Assembly (NCBI GenBank): GCA_025175895.1
Contig: CM045993.1
Coordinates: 52,146,621 to 52,210,620 of the forward strand
Origin: Wurfbainia villosa
Taxonomy: Eukaryota; Streptophyta; Magnoliopsida; Zingiberales; Zingiberaceae
DNA length: 64,000 nt
Direction: 5' to 3'
This document shows positions 32,725 through 44,277 of the stretch, in pieces. Below the pieces are notes generated by a model. That model searched no databases and had not been told where the DNA came from. It worked only from the letters and a program-made list of their open reading frames with translations. Position 1 is the stretch's first letter. Every line of letters starts with the position of its first letter. Position numbers and translations under genes: made by a program.

Positions 32725-33808
32725 AACACTTTATGGTTCCTGTTCAACCTCCATCAAAGCCTCAGTGCTATGGTCCTTATCTTGAATTTCTTCAAGATCG
32801 ATCGTACTCCCACTAGTTTTCTAGAAACAAAATCCCTTTCTAGAAAAACCCCAGTCTTTGCTACAAACACTTTGTGCTGACTGGGAATGTAGAAGTAATA
32901 TCCCTTTGTATCCTTGGGATATTCAACAAAATAGCACCTATTGGATTTGGGTCCTAGTTTGTTTGAGACTTGACATCGAACGTAAGCCTTACAACCTCAA
33001 ATCCTCATGAAAGATATCTTGGGATTTCTCCCTGTCCATATCATATATGGTGTCTTTATCACAGCCTTGGATGGTACACAGTTAAGGTAAAGGCTGCTGT
33101 GTCTAGAGCATATCCCCAAAAGGATATAGGAAGATCTGTGTGACTCATCATAGATCATACAATATCTAATAGGGTACGATTCCTCCTTTTGGATACACCA
33201 TTCCACTGTGGTGTTCTAGGAGGACTGAGTTGGGATATAATCCCACACTCAGCTAGATAGTCACGAAACTCATGGCTAAGGTATTCACCACCTCGATCTG
33301 ATCGAAGTATCTTAATACTCTTGCCAAGCTGGTTTTATACTTCATTCTTGAATTCTTTAAACTTTTCAAAGGATTCTGATTTATGTGTCATAAGATAAAT
33401 ATAACCATATCTACTGAAGTCATCAGTAAATGTAATGAAGTACCTGTAACCACCTCTAGCAGTAACATTGAAAGGGCCACATACATCACTATGTATAAGT
33501 CCTAACAAGTCTGTTGCTCTTTCGCTGTGTCCACTAAAGGGAGTCTTGGTCATCTTGCCTAAAAGGCAAGACTCACATGTCTCATATGATTCAAAATTAA
33601 ATGAGTCTAGCAGCCCATCCTTATGGAGCGGAGATAAGCGACTCTCGTTTATGTGACCTAAGCGACAATGCCAGAGATAGGTTTGGTTCAACTCGTTTGA
33701 CTTGAACCTTTTGGTACATATGTTATAGATAAGGCTCTCTAAGTCTAGAAAGTAGAGTTCGTTCATTAGAGGTACACTACAATAGAACATATCATTTAAA
33801 TAAACTGA
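32725..33808 (-). pseudogene. pol: Element G integrase (broken)
   Basis: Minus strand. 33790-33335 holds the zinc-binding part (WHCRLGHINE, CESCLLGK) and the core (HSDVCGPF, FTDDFSRYGY). The next part has RSDRGGEYLS and then NGVSKRRNRT (about 33190): the catalytic Glu of the usual NGVSERRNRT is Lys here. Stops and a TGG to TGA change near 32998 break the C-terminal part. It cannot be an active integrase. Confidence 0.84.
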
Positions 33809-34957
33809 TCAACATTTGTTCTTTATTATAAATGTAAATCTTTTCTTGTCCAAACAAGAAACTGAAATGATGTTCTTAGTTAAGGCAGACACATAATAAC
33901 ATTTATCTAATTTTAGTACAAGCCCAGAGGGCAGAAATAGATCATAAGTTCCTATAGCAACAGCAGCAACCCTTGTTCCATTACCTACTCGTAGGTCCAC
34001 CTTGTCTTTTGTCAATGCCCTACTATTTCTCAGTGCCTGTACATTGGTACAAATGTGAGATGCACATCCGGTATCTAATATCGATGATGAAGAAATAGAT
34101 AGATTGACTTCTATAACATTTATACCTGAAGTAGAAGTCTCACTTCTCTTCTTCTTAAGATCTTCCAGGTATACCTTACAGTTACGCTTCCAGTGTCCAG
34201 CTTCCTTGCATTGGAAGCAAGCCCCTTCCTTAGCCACCTCTCCTTTGGGTTTCAGTTCCTTGCCTTTGCCCTTGGCTTGGGACTTTCCCTTACCTTTAGG
34301 CTTGCCCTTGCCTTTCTTCTTTTGCACCATCAAAATGGCGTCATATTTTCCCTTCTTAAGGTTGAGCTCAGCAGTTCTCAACATGATGAGCATCTCAGGC
34401 AATAGCTTATCAATTTCATTCATGTTGTAATTCATGACAAATTGATTGTAGCTTTGTGGTAAAGACTGCAAGATTAAGTTAGTGGCCATCTCTTGGCCAA
34501 GGGGAAATCCCAATCTCTGTAGGTTTTCTACGTACCCAATCATCTTGAGTACATATGGACCTACGGGAGTCCCATCTTGCATTTTGGAACCAAACAATGC
34601 CTTAGAGACTTCATATCTCTCGTGCCTTGCTTGTCCTTGATATAGTTGAGGAAGATGTTCAACCATATCATAAGCATTCATGAACTCGTGTTGCTTCTGA
34701 AGCTCAGAGTTCATGGTCGCGAGCATAAGACATGACACATCTAATGCATCATCTTGATGCTTCTTGTAAGCATCTTTGTCAGCTCACGAGGCAGTGGTAG
34801 AAGGTGCCTCCGGAATGGACTGCTCTAGGACATACAATTTCCTTTCTTGGGTGAGAATAATTCTCAGGTTCCTGTACCAGTCCAGAAAATTTGCTCCATT
34901 GAGCTTGTCCTTCTCAAGGACAGAATGCAGAGAGAGTGTGTTCGTGTTTGTCGACAT
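33809..34957 (-). pseudogene. gag: Element G gag-protease (one stop)
   Basis: Minus strand. ATG at 34957 begins MSTNTNTLSLHSVLEKDKL; the frame is the same throughout but has TGA at 34784-34786, which splits off 57 codons. The rest (34738-33809, 310 codons) has the UBN2-type Gag, CCHC knuckle CFQCKEAGHWKRNCK (about 34225-34180) and protease motif ILDTGCASHICTN. It ends in a TAA (about 33811) just before the integrase zinc domain. Angela/Tork-like by motif. Confidence 0.86.
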
Positions 34958-35757
34958 AGTAATCTACAACATACAATGCAGAGAATTAATATCATATTCC
35001 TTTTATCATTTAATTAGGCCTTTAATCAAATGATGCTCCCATTGAATTATAGGAATTTTGTAGAATCGAGTTATGGATGTGGTCAAACCACATTACTAGA
35101 TTCATACAAACTAGCTATAATTCCTGCGGGACAAGATCCACATCACACTAAGCCTTGAGTTAGCTTTGGCTAAATCGCCCAAGATTTAGTACGATCGGTG
35201 GGTAACACATTACCGATTACATCTCTATGCAACTCTTGTTTATAGAATCAAGACCCACATTTACAAAAGACCTTGAGTTGGCTTTGGCTAAATCACCCAA
35301 GATTTAGTGTAAATGCGATCTTATCCTATCTTTCCAACGGTTGGAATATGCCTATAGTTCTACTCGATCCAATTGAGTTAACTAGTTTTACTCAATCTAA
35401 TTGAGTTTACTCTAACCCAAGCCGTGATAAGCGGGACCAAGATTGTCCCTCCGCACCCTACCAAGATAATATGCATTGCTCTGCTTTGGCAAATTCAACA
35501 ACTACAAATGATCGAGGTAGTGATGGGTATCAAGGACTTGGTAGGCATTTACGAGTTGATTCGATTAAGATCTAATCTAATCGTAATGTGTATCATATAC
35601 ACATTAAGGCCTTTATTATCCTATATTAGCATGCATCACATACATACAAGCATTATTCTAGCATGCATCATATACATACAAGAAAAATATCCTAGCATGC
35701 ATCATATACATACAAGCATTATTCTACTAGAATGCATCACATACATACAAGCAAAAT

Positions 35758-35796
<39 letters not shown>

Positions 35797-36594
35797 CTGT
35801 GATGTGGTCATGGCCCTACTACGATCTTCTCAAGCCAATGAGAAGATCAGACGGTCAACCTAGGGCTAGCGGCTTCTCCAAGCGCTTCCTTTGACCGCCA
35901 TGTGTCGTCGGCACCCTTCTCGTAACTTCGTCTACAAGTGGACTTTCCACCGCTCCATTTTGTACATTAAAAATATGAAACTCGAGTTACATTCGAGTCT
36001 AAAACTATTTACAACTAGAATTTCAAAAGAAGAGGCACGACGCGTAGGTCACATACACTATACAACATGCACAACCACAAAAACGGCACGCTGGCCGTAT
36101 TATGAATTACAATACATTAACGTCTAATAAAATTGGGGTTCTTAGGGCATGACAATCACAGAATTATACATAATTCTAAATTATATATTTTTACAGAAAA
36201 TTTCTATAATTTTTCCTTTGTTTTTTCAATTTTATGAGTCACCTCTCCGTAACGGTCCCGCTAAGCGGTTTCCGGGCGCGATCGCAGGACAAGGCCCCTT
36301 TCGGGGATAGGGGCAGCGCCCCTACTCGCAAAATAAACTTTGTGAACATCCCTACTATGATCTTACAGTGACTTAATTCACTGTCCCAAAAACCTAAAGC
36401 GAGAACTCGCCGTTTCGGAGAGTTTTTCTCGATGGTTGAAGCCTACAAGTGTCCCAACACTCGTTGCTTCGACTCTTCGAGAAAAATACCCAAATTTTTT
36501 ATAAAAATAGGAAATTTACATAAACATAAAAATCTATAATTTTTATATCTAATACAAAAACTACAAAAACGAAACACATACATGCTTCGCACGT
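34958..36594 (-). other. Element G leader with repeats and (TA)n
   Basis: Untranslated leader. Two copies of CTTGAGTTAGCTTTGGCTAAATC (about 35152 and 35270), a run of ~25-50-bp GCATCACATACATACAAG repeats (35626-35755) and a TA microsatellite (35761-35791). The gag end of the leader reads TTGTAG just upstream of ATG on the minus strand. No coding signal. Confidence 0.65.
35761..35791. repeat. (TA)n microsatellite
   Basis: About 15 TA units within the leader of G. Confidence 0.95.
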
Positions 36595-36608
36595 GGCTCT
36601 GATACCAC
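36595..36608 (-). other. Primer-binding site of element G
   Basis: Minus strand GTGGTATCAGAGCC, next to the LTR end at 36609. Confidence 0.92.
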
Positions 36609-38408
36609 TATTGGACTTTCTGAGCCGCAAAAACCGCTTTTTGCGTTGCAGAAACCTCGAAAGTCTAGCCACGGATCCGTGCGAAGATATATTAAAATAA
36701 AAACATGTATGTGCTAAGTAAACTTAGATCTACCTTAGATCTAGAAGTTGAGAGTGTTACTCTCGATGCGATGCCCTTCACAAATCTCGCTCGTCCAAAC
36801 GCTTCGCCGGAACTCAAGAGTGTCAAGTGAACACTCCTCTATTGGTATCCACACAGAAAAATGGTGGAGAAACTCAACCTAGAGTGTGCTAGCACTCATG
36901 GAAATTTTGGCCAAGAAGGATTGGGAGAGCAAGAGAGGAAGAACCAATGAAGAAGATGAAGTTACACAACTTAACTTCACACTTTCATAACCCACTATAA
37001 GGGGGGTTACATGCATGCATGTAACTCCAAGAACCAATGGCTCTTGGTCTCCCTCATGAGGTGGCACCCTATGATGTGTCCATGATGATGTGGATCATCA
37101 TCATTGGTCGACCATGCCAAGTCATCATCATGACATGGCATTTGGTCAAGTCAAACTTGACCCTTTATCTTCCCTCTCAAGTCAAGTCAAACTTAACCTC
37201 TTATCTCCCATGGTTGATCAAATCCAACCACTTTATTCAAGTCAATTTGATTTAATGAATCTTTATTCATTAATTTAAATTTACTAAATGAATCAAATCT
37301 AAATTTGACTCATTCAACACTTGAATCAACTTGAGTCTAACTCAATTAGTCTAATTTGGATTACTCATAATCCAATTTGGTTCATCACATGAACCTAATC
37401 CTCATGGTTCATCATATAAACCTAATCTCCATCTAATTGCCCTTTGTGTGTGACCCTATAGGTTCTTGTAACGTTGGCAATGTCCCTAAACTAATTTAGG
37501 AACATAAACAATGAACGGTATCTAGCAACACATCATTGCTACCCAAGTTACAAGAATGTTGAGCTCCAACATCACTTTTGTAACTACTAATTGTGACTCT
37601 CACAATATGTGACAATGTCCCTCTATCCTTGACATCTAGATTGACCAATTCAGGCATAGACCGTGTCATCCTTGATACAATCTATATCTTGAACTCCAAG
37701 TAGACTCACTCTAATCAAATGAGCTCAATATCTCATATTGACTTATTTGGGCATGGTCATGCACTTCGTGGTCTCACTCTATCAAGAAAATCGATGTCAC
37801 CCCCGTTATATAGGAGGGATAAATCCCATCTACATCACTCACATCCCTCTGCATAATTTGTTACATACCCAGTAATCGCCTTTATAGTCCACCCATTTAC
37901 GGGTGACGTTTAACGAAGTTAAAGTATGCAACTCCTTATGTAGGGAACCATGGTGACTTCAGGTCTAAGGACTAATAGTCATACTAATAGCCACATGAGA
38001 AAGTATATGACACTCATATAACGATCCATGATACTTTCTCATGGCGGGTCATTCAATATACATTCTCCAATGCATACCCATCTGTCAACTTGATATCTCA
38101 TATCCATGACTTGTGAGATCAAGCCATCGTGTTGACCTACATGCTAGTCTCTATGCATTAATATTGTCCCTGAATGTTAATACTTGACTAGGAATGATTA
38201 AGAGTAGTGTTCTCTATATCATCTCATTTATCGATTCAACCAATCGATTGATATAGATAAGAACCTATTACTCAAGGACGTTATTATACTTAGTTATTTG
38301 ACACCAATACAAGTAAATATAATAACCATGCCTTTATAAATAGGAATATGATACAATAAAGTCCATACAACAATCATCACATGATTGTCTCTAGGGCTTT
38401 CACTAACA
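36609..38408 (-). repeat. 5' LTR of element G
   Basis: 1800 bp, closely matching 29348-31145, followed by target duplication TGGGT. Confidence 0.94.
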
Positions 38409-38413
38409 TGGGT

Positions 38414-38755
38414 CATAAACCTAAGCCCAAGGAGGCCTACCATAGTGTTCCATTCGATTATGGAACACAACCTAGGTCTAGGAAGGCCATGGTTACTAGG
38501 GAAGTTATTCCTAAGGTTAACTAAGGCAAGTGTCTAGTGGCCAAGGTTTCTATGAAACCAAGGAAGACCACTAAGAAGGTTACTAGGGAGGCAATCCCTA
38601 AGGTTAACCTAGTCAAGACTAAAATGACCAAGGCTAACAAGCCTAGAAAGGTCATTAGAAAGGTATCTTGGGAGGTTATCCCTAAGGAATACCTAATTAA
38701 CCCTAGGATCTCAAATAGGTTTTGGGTTCCCAAGAGCGTGATCTATTCACGCTAG
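38414..38755 (+). pseudogene. gag: Element F gag, second part
   Basis: Continuation of the gag interrupted at 29347. With one TGGGT removed the frame joins exactly (GLG|HKPKPKEAYHSVPFDYG). A TAA at 38519-38521 is the only break. Arg/Lys-rich repeats of TREVIPKVN lead to the terminal motif IPKEYLINPR...FWVPKS, homologous to the end of gag in A; TAG at 38753-38755. Confidence 0.86.
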
Positions 38756-39136
38756 ATGAGTTTAGGTGTGTCAACTTTAAATGGATGGGTAGTTAACCTA
38801 ACCATGGTAAAGGTGGCACCTTAGGTGATTTTCAAGGTTATGTGATACCTTGGAAATAAGTTTGAATTTTAATCCTAAAGGATTTTAGGATGTGCCAATA
38901 AGCCTTGAGAATTGTAAAAATTTGATCAAACTTGGCACATGTAGAATTAGAGGTATTGGTGTGCAATTTGGGTTTTGGCACACTTTGGTAATTAGTGTAC
39001 CAAGAAAATTATCTTAAGGCTTAGAAATTACATTTAAGATTGATACTCAAGTACTACACATCTTGATGTCTCATACTTACCATGCTTCATGTGTTTTATC
39101 ATATGTTTGCATGGAAGGAATATTTATGGTGTATTG

Positions 39137-39198
39137 CATCTCACAAAATAGATCATTCACCTTGATTGTGTATTTCAACACTTAGAAAGGGTGAGATG
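39137..39198 (+). other. Recurrent inverted pair (hairpin), element F, after gag
   Basis: CATCTCAC (39137-39144) and GTGAGATG (39191-39198), 46-base loop, followed by CTAGGA. Confidence 0.75.
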
Positions 39199-39380
39199 CT
39201 AGGATTTGAAACTATTGGATGTTAATGCTTGTGAAAATGAAATAAAATACCAAAATACATTAACAAATACATGAATATAGACATAACACTAATATATTCG
39301 ATATACATGAATAAACATGGTAAAATGAAACAAATTGAGTGAAGAAATCAAAATTTACTTTATTTCAGAACTGAAAATAA

Positions 39381-39725
39381 GATATCAGTCGACTGATAAC
39401 ACTGTAGTACGACACCACGAGCCCAGCAGTCAAGTGCTGCTTCCAGGACTCGACTGATTTATACATCAATCGACTGGACATCTTAATCAGTCGATGGTAT
39501 CGCTCATCGAGGCGTAAGAGCCAATGAGTGGCTCGCCCAAGCAGCCGAGCCGGTCACATCATCGACCGACGACGACTACTATCAGTCGACTGATGTTACT
39601 GTAGATCATCACATAATGTTCGGTAGTCGAGTGCCGAGCTGGAGCAGTCGACTGCCAGTTCGGTGAACCGTTTACTAACCCGCTATCAGTCGACTAATGT
39701 CACATATCAGTCGACTAATGTCACA
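39381..39725 (+). repeat. TCAGTCGACTGA palindrome array, element F interior
   Basis: Eight or more CAGTCGACTG-type motifs, many extended to ATCAGTCGACTGAT. Same motif as in the LTRs of A, E and F. Confidence 0.82.
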
Positions 39726-40221
39726 ATTTTATAATGTCGAACCACTAGGGTTCGGCATCTTCATGCCTTCTTCACACGATTTTTCTTCTCCGATCGCCTC
39801 CAAACCTCTCCGACTAGCCTTCCCGCGTCCACGCCGGTGACTAAAAGCCCTAGGTTTGGAAGCCATCTCTCCCATTCATGTTTTTGATCTCTCTATAGCT
39901 AAAATGGCATCTCACAACCTTTATTCTTCCTCCGGCGCTAGGGTTCCGACGAGATTCTCTTCCGGCGTTCTCTCCTGCAAATAGGTTGTCCAGTTAGGCC
40001 CTCACGACCATCAGTCTAGTAATGGCACCAAAGTATATCTCTATACCCTTTAAACCCTTTTTTTTTTACACCACATTTTGATCTAATCATGGTATTTGTG
40101 TCATTACATTGCATTGCATTACATTCATCATATAATTATGTAGAAGACAACGTAGGAATGACTCAAGTGAGGGTGGATCGTGTTTGTACCAACCGATGGG
40201 GTTAGGTACATCGATGATTGA

Positions 40222-41246
40222 TTTTTTAGATACTACTGTGGCGATGTTATTGAGATCTTGCTGCATTATCAGATGATGAAGATCGCCCTGTGCAATCATG
40301 CTATTAATGATGATCTCCTCAAGAAATTTTACCAAAACTTAAGGAAGGTAGACGATGGCCCTACCTACACCACTCGCGTTGCAAAACGTGACCTGGAGTT
40401 CACTCCTGTGATCTTGCAGGAGTTCCTGGAGTGTAAGGCATCGGATGATGCCTTCATCTTTTATCCTACCTTTGATGCACCTCTTCCTGCTCCTTTTGAC
40501 CACATTTCATTAGATTCCATGCATGAGCACTTATTCCGCCATCCTCGCCCACCAGCTCAGAACCTCTTCCCCATCAGTGTATTATTTGCACCTGACAATG
40601 TTCTTTACAAAGTCATTGTTGGGTGCTTTCTTCCGATTGTGACTAGGGGTCTGGCCAAGATTCGGCCTCCCCATCTCTTTCTCATGTATGTCATGCACCA
40701 TAGGTTAGACGTGAACATTGCATTGAACATGTTTCATTGCATTGTCCATTTCATATCACCTATACAAGGGAAAGTTCATATGCCTTTTGAACATATTATC
40801 ACTGCATGGTTAGAGTCCATCGACATAGAGCACTATCCGGCGATACGATCGCATCTCGGTGTAACTTCACATTACCGGCCATGGATCGAGATGGATGAGA
40901 TGTAGTTGGTACTACCACCCTCATGGCACATGGGGAGCCACCTCTAGTGCCTGGAGAGCTTGTAGAACAGTATGAGGGGCCCAATGCTGCTGACGAGGAT
41001 GACCATATGCCAGCAGATGCACCAGTAGCAGGTCTTTCAGATTGTGTTGCACAGTTGGAGGTCAGATTCAAGGACTACCAGCAGACAGTTGACTCACGCC
41101 TGGCGGAGATCATATCAGGGCAGTCCTCCATGGGTGAGCACTCAGTCGGATGGAGAAGCGCCAGGTTGATATATACGAGATGATGCGGACCTGGACGCTG
41201 AGCCAGAAGCCTCCACCGCCTCCACCATCTGCAGGAGATTATAGCT
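40222..41246 (+). pseudogene. Element F extra ORF (Transposase_32-like, broken)
   Basis: Second coding region of F in place of pol. A clean frame runs 40222-40905; it contains LLKKFYQNL, RDLEFTPVILQEFLECKASDD, ISVLFAPDNVLYKVIVGCFL and PFEHIITAWLESIDI, a pattern I associate with the 'putative plant transposon protein' domain (Pfam Transposase_32, PF20167); this is family-level recognition, not a search. It ends at TAG 40903; a second frame (40923-41183) has an acidic linker and a coiled coil, and after another shift the end reads EMMRTWTLSQKPPPPPPS to a stop at 41244. A possible earlier start is ATG 39904 in the same frame (MASHNLYSSSGARVP), separated by stops or by an intron (GTATAT..TGTAG about 40033-40143). 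Biochemical role unknown. Confidence 0.65.
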
Positions 41247-42808
41247 AGAGGTTGATTAGGGGTCTTGTTTTTTTTTTGGTTTCTTAGTGAGTTTGAGAGT
41301 TTCAAACTTCTATTTTTCTTATAAAAACTAAAGTTATATTTGAATGAAATATTTTGTTTATCAAAAATCATGTGTTTTTGTCTGATTATGTGTGTGTTAA
41401 TGTGTTTATATATTTAAATTTGTCATGTCATGACATCAAATTCTATTTTATCATATGACATATCATGATATTATTTAGAATTATTTTCTATGTCATATTT
41501 AGAGCTTATTCATATGTCATGACATCATGATCATTGGTTATGCTTATTTATGATTATCATTTATGCCATGATCATTCATGCATTAATTAAAATTGAGTTA
41601 AGGATTATGACATGATTTGAAGTCCCATCTATAAGGGAGTCAAATAGAGTTGCCTAGAAAATGCATGAGGCTATAATAACCCTAATCCCACATCTCACAA
41701 TTACTTTGACGTGTGTGTGCTTAATACATCTTAGATACATGTGAGATGTTAGGAAAATAAGTTAAGTTCAAGGTGCATAGATCTCACCCATTGTATTGGT
41801 TATAAGTATTATACATATAAAATTTCATGATTTTTCAAGCTATGTATAATTACTTATGATTTTTCAAAATCTGATTCTGATAATCAAAACTGAATTTTGA
41901 TTATCAATTATTCTCTATTTTGCATCGATGGGGCGTAGGCGCTAGCCGCGCAATCGCTGCACGGCGCCTGACAGCAGTAATCGCCTGATGAAAATCACCG
42001 CGAAAAATCGCCTAGCAAAACCACCTGGCGTAATCGCCGACGCAGCTTATCACGATCGCTTCTTAGTGCCAGTCGATTGATGAGCACTTCAGTCGACTAA
42101 TTTCTGAAGGACTCGACTGATTGACTGATTTCATGAAAAATAAGATTGTTTAGCCCGTTTTAGCTACGGTAAAGTACCCTAACCAATCCTAACCCTAGGA
42201 TATACTTTGGGAAGCATTATAAAGGGTGAAAATCCATTGGATATGGATTATAAGAGTTGCTTAGGGTTTGTATCAAATTTAAGGATGAGAAAGTTCTATT
42301 TTGAACTTTGAACCTTATTTTTGATGGTTTAGTGTTCCTATTGGCTTAGGGACTTCCCAAGGACATTGTTGGTGCAATGGTCAAGGGAGAGCAAGCCTTT
42401 AGGGGGAGGTATCCATCAAGAGATGATGGATGATATTTTTCCTCATGAGGGGGAAAATGGAATTTTGAGATACCCAATTTGGGAATTGGGAGAGTGTATA
42501 GGATTGTCTATCTTGAGTGATATGAGACTTATCACTAGGAAGATGGTAGGCATCCTAGCTATTTTTGGACCAAGGGGAAGATTGTAAGATCTCATTGGGA
42601 CATGAGACATTGACCTCCTTGGAGAGAAAACCTTTTTCATGTTAGTCAAAAAATGGGGAAGATGTTTTGGGGGAGAATGTTATGGAGAGTGTTATCAATT
42701 GTCAATTCGGAGAATTGGAGAAAATGTTTGGGATTACCAATTTGGGATAATTGGTAAAATGATTTGAGTTAGTGTTCTAACTCAAAGGTATGTGCTTTTG
42801 TCAAACAA
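41247..42808 (+). other. Element F post-ORF region
   Basis: Non-coding. Second hairpin at 41691-41748, GTCGACTG-type motifs at 42065-42130, a GC-rich patch of GCGATCG-like repeats (41930-42060) and a G-rich stretch with several GGGGAGA tracts before the polypurine tract. The small frame 42366-42587 has no known motif. Confidence 0.6.
41691..41748 (+). other. Recurrent inverted pair (hairpin), element F, after extra ORF
   Basis: CATCTCAC (41691-41698) and GTGAGATG (41741-41748), 42-base loop, followed by TTAGG as in A. Confidence 0.75.
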
Positions 42809-42823
42809 CAAAAAGGGGGAGAT
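42809..42823 (+). other. Polypurine tract of element F
   Basis: CAAAAAGGGGGAGAT, directly before LTR start TGTTGGTG at 42824. Confidence 0.92.
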
Positions 42824-44272
42824 TGTTGGTGTAATCGGCCTAGGTCATGATTGACCAGACTCGAGTTTGACTCGAGCGACGTTTTGATGTTTGACATGAA
42901 GGTTTGACATTGATGTCTGATATTGTTTTGGGGAGATTGTTGGCACAATCGACCCGGGTCATGATTGACCGGACTCGAGTTTGACTCGAGGTGACTTTGA
43001 TGGTTGACTAGGGTTGACCATATGATTATTGGAAAGTCCAAGCATGGGTCTTGGCAAGGAAAAGTCCAAGCATGTGTCTTGGCATGGAAAGTCCAACATG
43101 GGTTGGCAAGGGAAAGTCCAAGCTTGAGTCTTGGCATTTGAGAAGTCCAAGGGGTTTGATATTGGCGGCGTAAAATCCAAGCGGGAGTCTTTGCAGCATA
43201 AGTCTAATGGTTAGCGGCGTAAAGTTCAAGCGAAGTCTTGGCAGCATAAGTCCAATGTGCCTTGGCGATGTAGACACCGTTAGCATGACATAGCCAATGG
43301 AAGCACCTGAAGGCTAGCGTATAGATGAACAAGTCATGGATGACTTGGAGGGATCTGATAGGCACGAGGCTGATGGAGGTGGCTAGAAGGCTTAGATCTA
43401 GGCTATGGGTGGTCTAGCAAGTATGGGGGCACCATATTTGGGTTAAAACCTCATGTTTGAGGTGTGCCAGTCGACTGGTGTCAGTCAACTAGGGTTTAAC
43501 TATGGGAAGTGTCCCAGCAGTCGACTGATCGTGTGATCAGTCGATTGGTGCCTGAGAATTCGGGCATAGAATGGAGTCGAGACTCGACTGCGGGGTCAGC
43601 AGTCGAGTGAAGGATCCATCAGTCGACTGATGAGTATGATTAGTCGATTGATGATGGATCCATTGGATTTTTCCAGTGTGGATCTAGCCATTGTCTCGCG
43701 ACAACAATGACATCAGTCGACTGATGGTCCTGAGCAGTCGACTGATCGGCGATTTCCAGCCCAGGTAGCATCTTTAAAGGGAGCTCATGGAGGAAGAAAT
43801 CAACAGAGATTTCTTGAGCTTTGTTGAGGAGATTTGCTGCTGCAAATCAGTGCCTTCAACCACGATTCAAGCGATCAAACAAGCTAGCATTCAAAAGAGT
43901 TTTGTGTAAAGTTTTCTTTGCATTTCTTATTGTATTTCTTATTGTATTTGCTTGTTATATTTAGTTTATTATTGTAAACTATTGTACGAGGTTTCTCTGC
44001 CTCCGGATTGTTCCGAAAAGGAGTGTTTATTAGTGGTGTGTGATTGGCATCGCTAGGGCTCATTTGAGCCCGATCCGTGGAGTAGGAACCTTGAGGTTCC
44101 GAACCACGTTACATCTTTGTCTTGTGATTGTGTATTCATATTTGTCTTTATATTGTACTTCTATATTCTGCTGCGTACTAATGATTGTGTAGAGACAAAC
44201 ACGAATGATTTCCATCAACGTACTAGCACGATGCTATTCACCCCTCCTCTAGCGGTCAACATTTCCTCTATA
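42824..44272 (+). repeat. 3' LTR of element F
   Basis: 1449 bp, TGTTGGTGTAATCGG to CCTCTATA. It keeps the duplicated start: a second GGGGAGATTGTTGGCACAATC at about 42931-42949. Palindrome cluster at 43467-43745. Clearly more diverged from its partner than the LTR pairs of C, G and J. Confidence 0.92.
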
Positions 44273-44277
44273 TAACA

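Larger units (their letters stand above)
29348..38408 (-). mobile_element. Element G: Angela-like Copia retrotransposon
   Basis: Minus-strand, 9061 bp, with both LTRs, primer site, leader, gag, protease, integrase, RT and part of RNase H. Perfect target duplication TGGGT (29343-29347 and 38409-38413). LTR start TGTTAGTGAAAGCCCTAGAG resembles Angela/BARE LTR starts. All genes carry stops, and RNase H has a deletion. Youngest of the four-level nest by position. Confidence 0.94.
38756..39903 (+). other. Element F region between gag and extra ORF
   Basis: No coding signal. First hairpin at 39137-39198, then a dense array of TCAGTCGACTGA-type motifs (39381-39725), then a C/T-rich stretch with CGCCTCCAAACCTCTCC that looks like a 5' untranslated leader. 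The array sits where a promoter for the following ORF would be expected. Confidence 0.6.
26466..44272 (+). mobile_element. Element F: pol-less SIRE-like element with extra ORF
   Basis: Plus strand, about 8.7 kb after removing nested G. LTRs at 26466-27943 and 42824-44272, primer site, gag, an unrelated second ORF and polypurine tract; no protease, integrase, RT or RNase H in any frame. Flanks TAGCA (26461-26465) and TAACA (44273-44277) are a one-mismatch target duplication. It must have used enzymes from another element. The first two LTR bases are CA in the left copy where the right copy has TG, a post-insertion change. Confidence 0.88.

Noticed and set aside
39904..41246. A captured host gene with promoter and intron
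   Set aside because: Considered because of the leader-like sequence and a GT-AG candidate, but a second element (D) carries the same ORF end, so it is treated as an element gene. Still not excluded as an old capture.
42366..42587. 73-codon frame before the F polypurine tract
   Set aside because: No family resemblance; overlaps G-rich repeat-like sequence.
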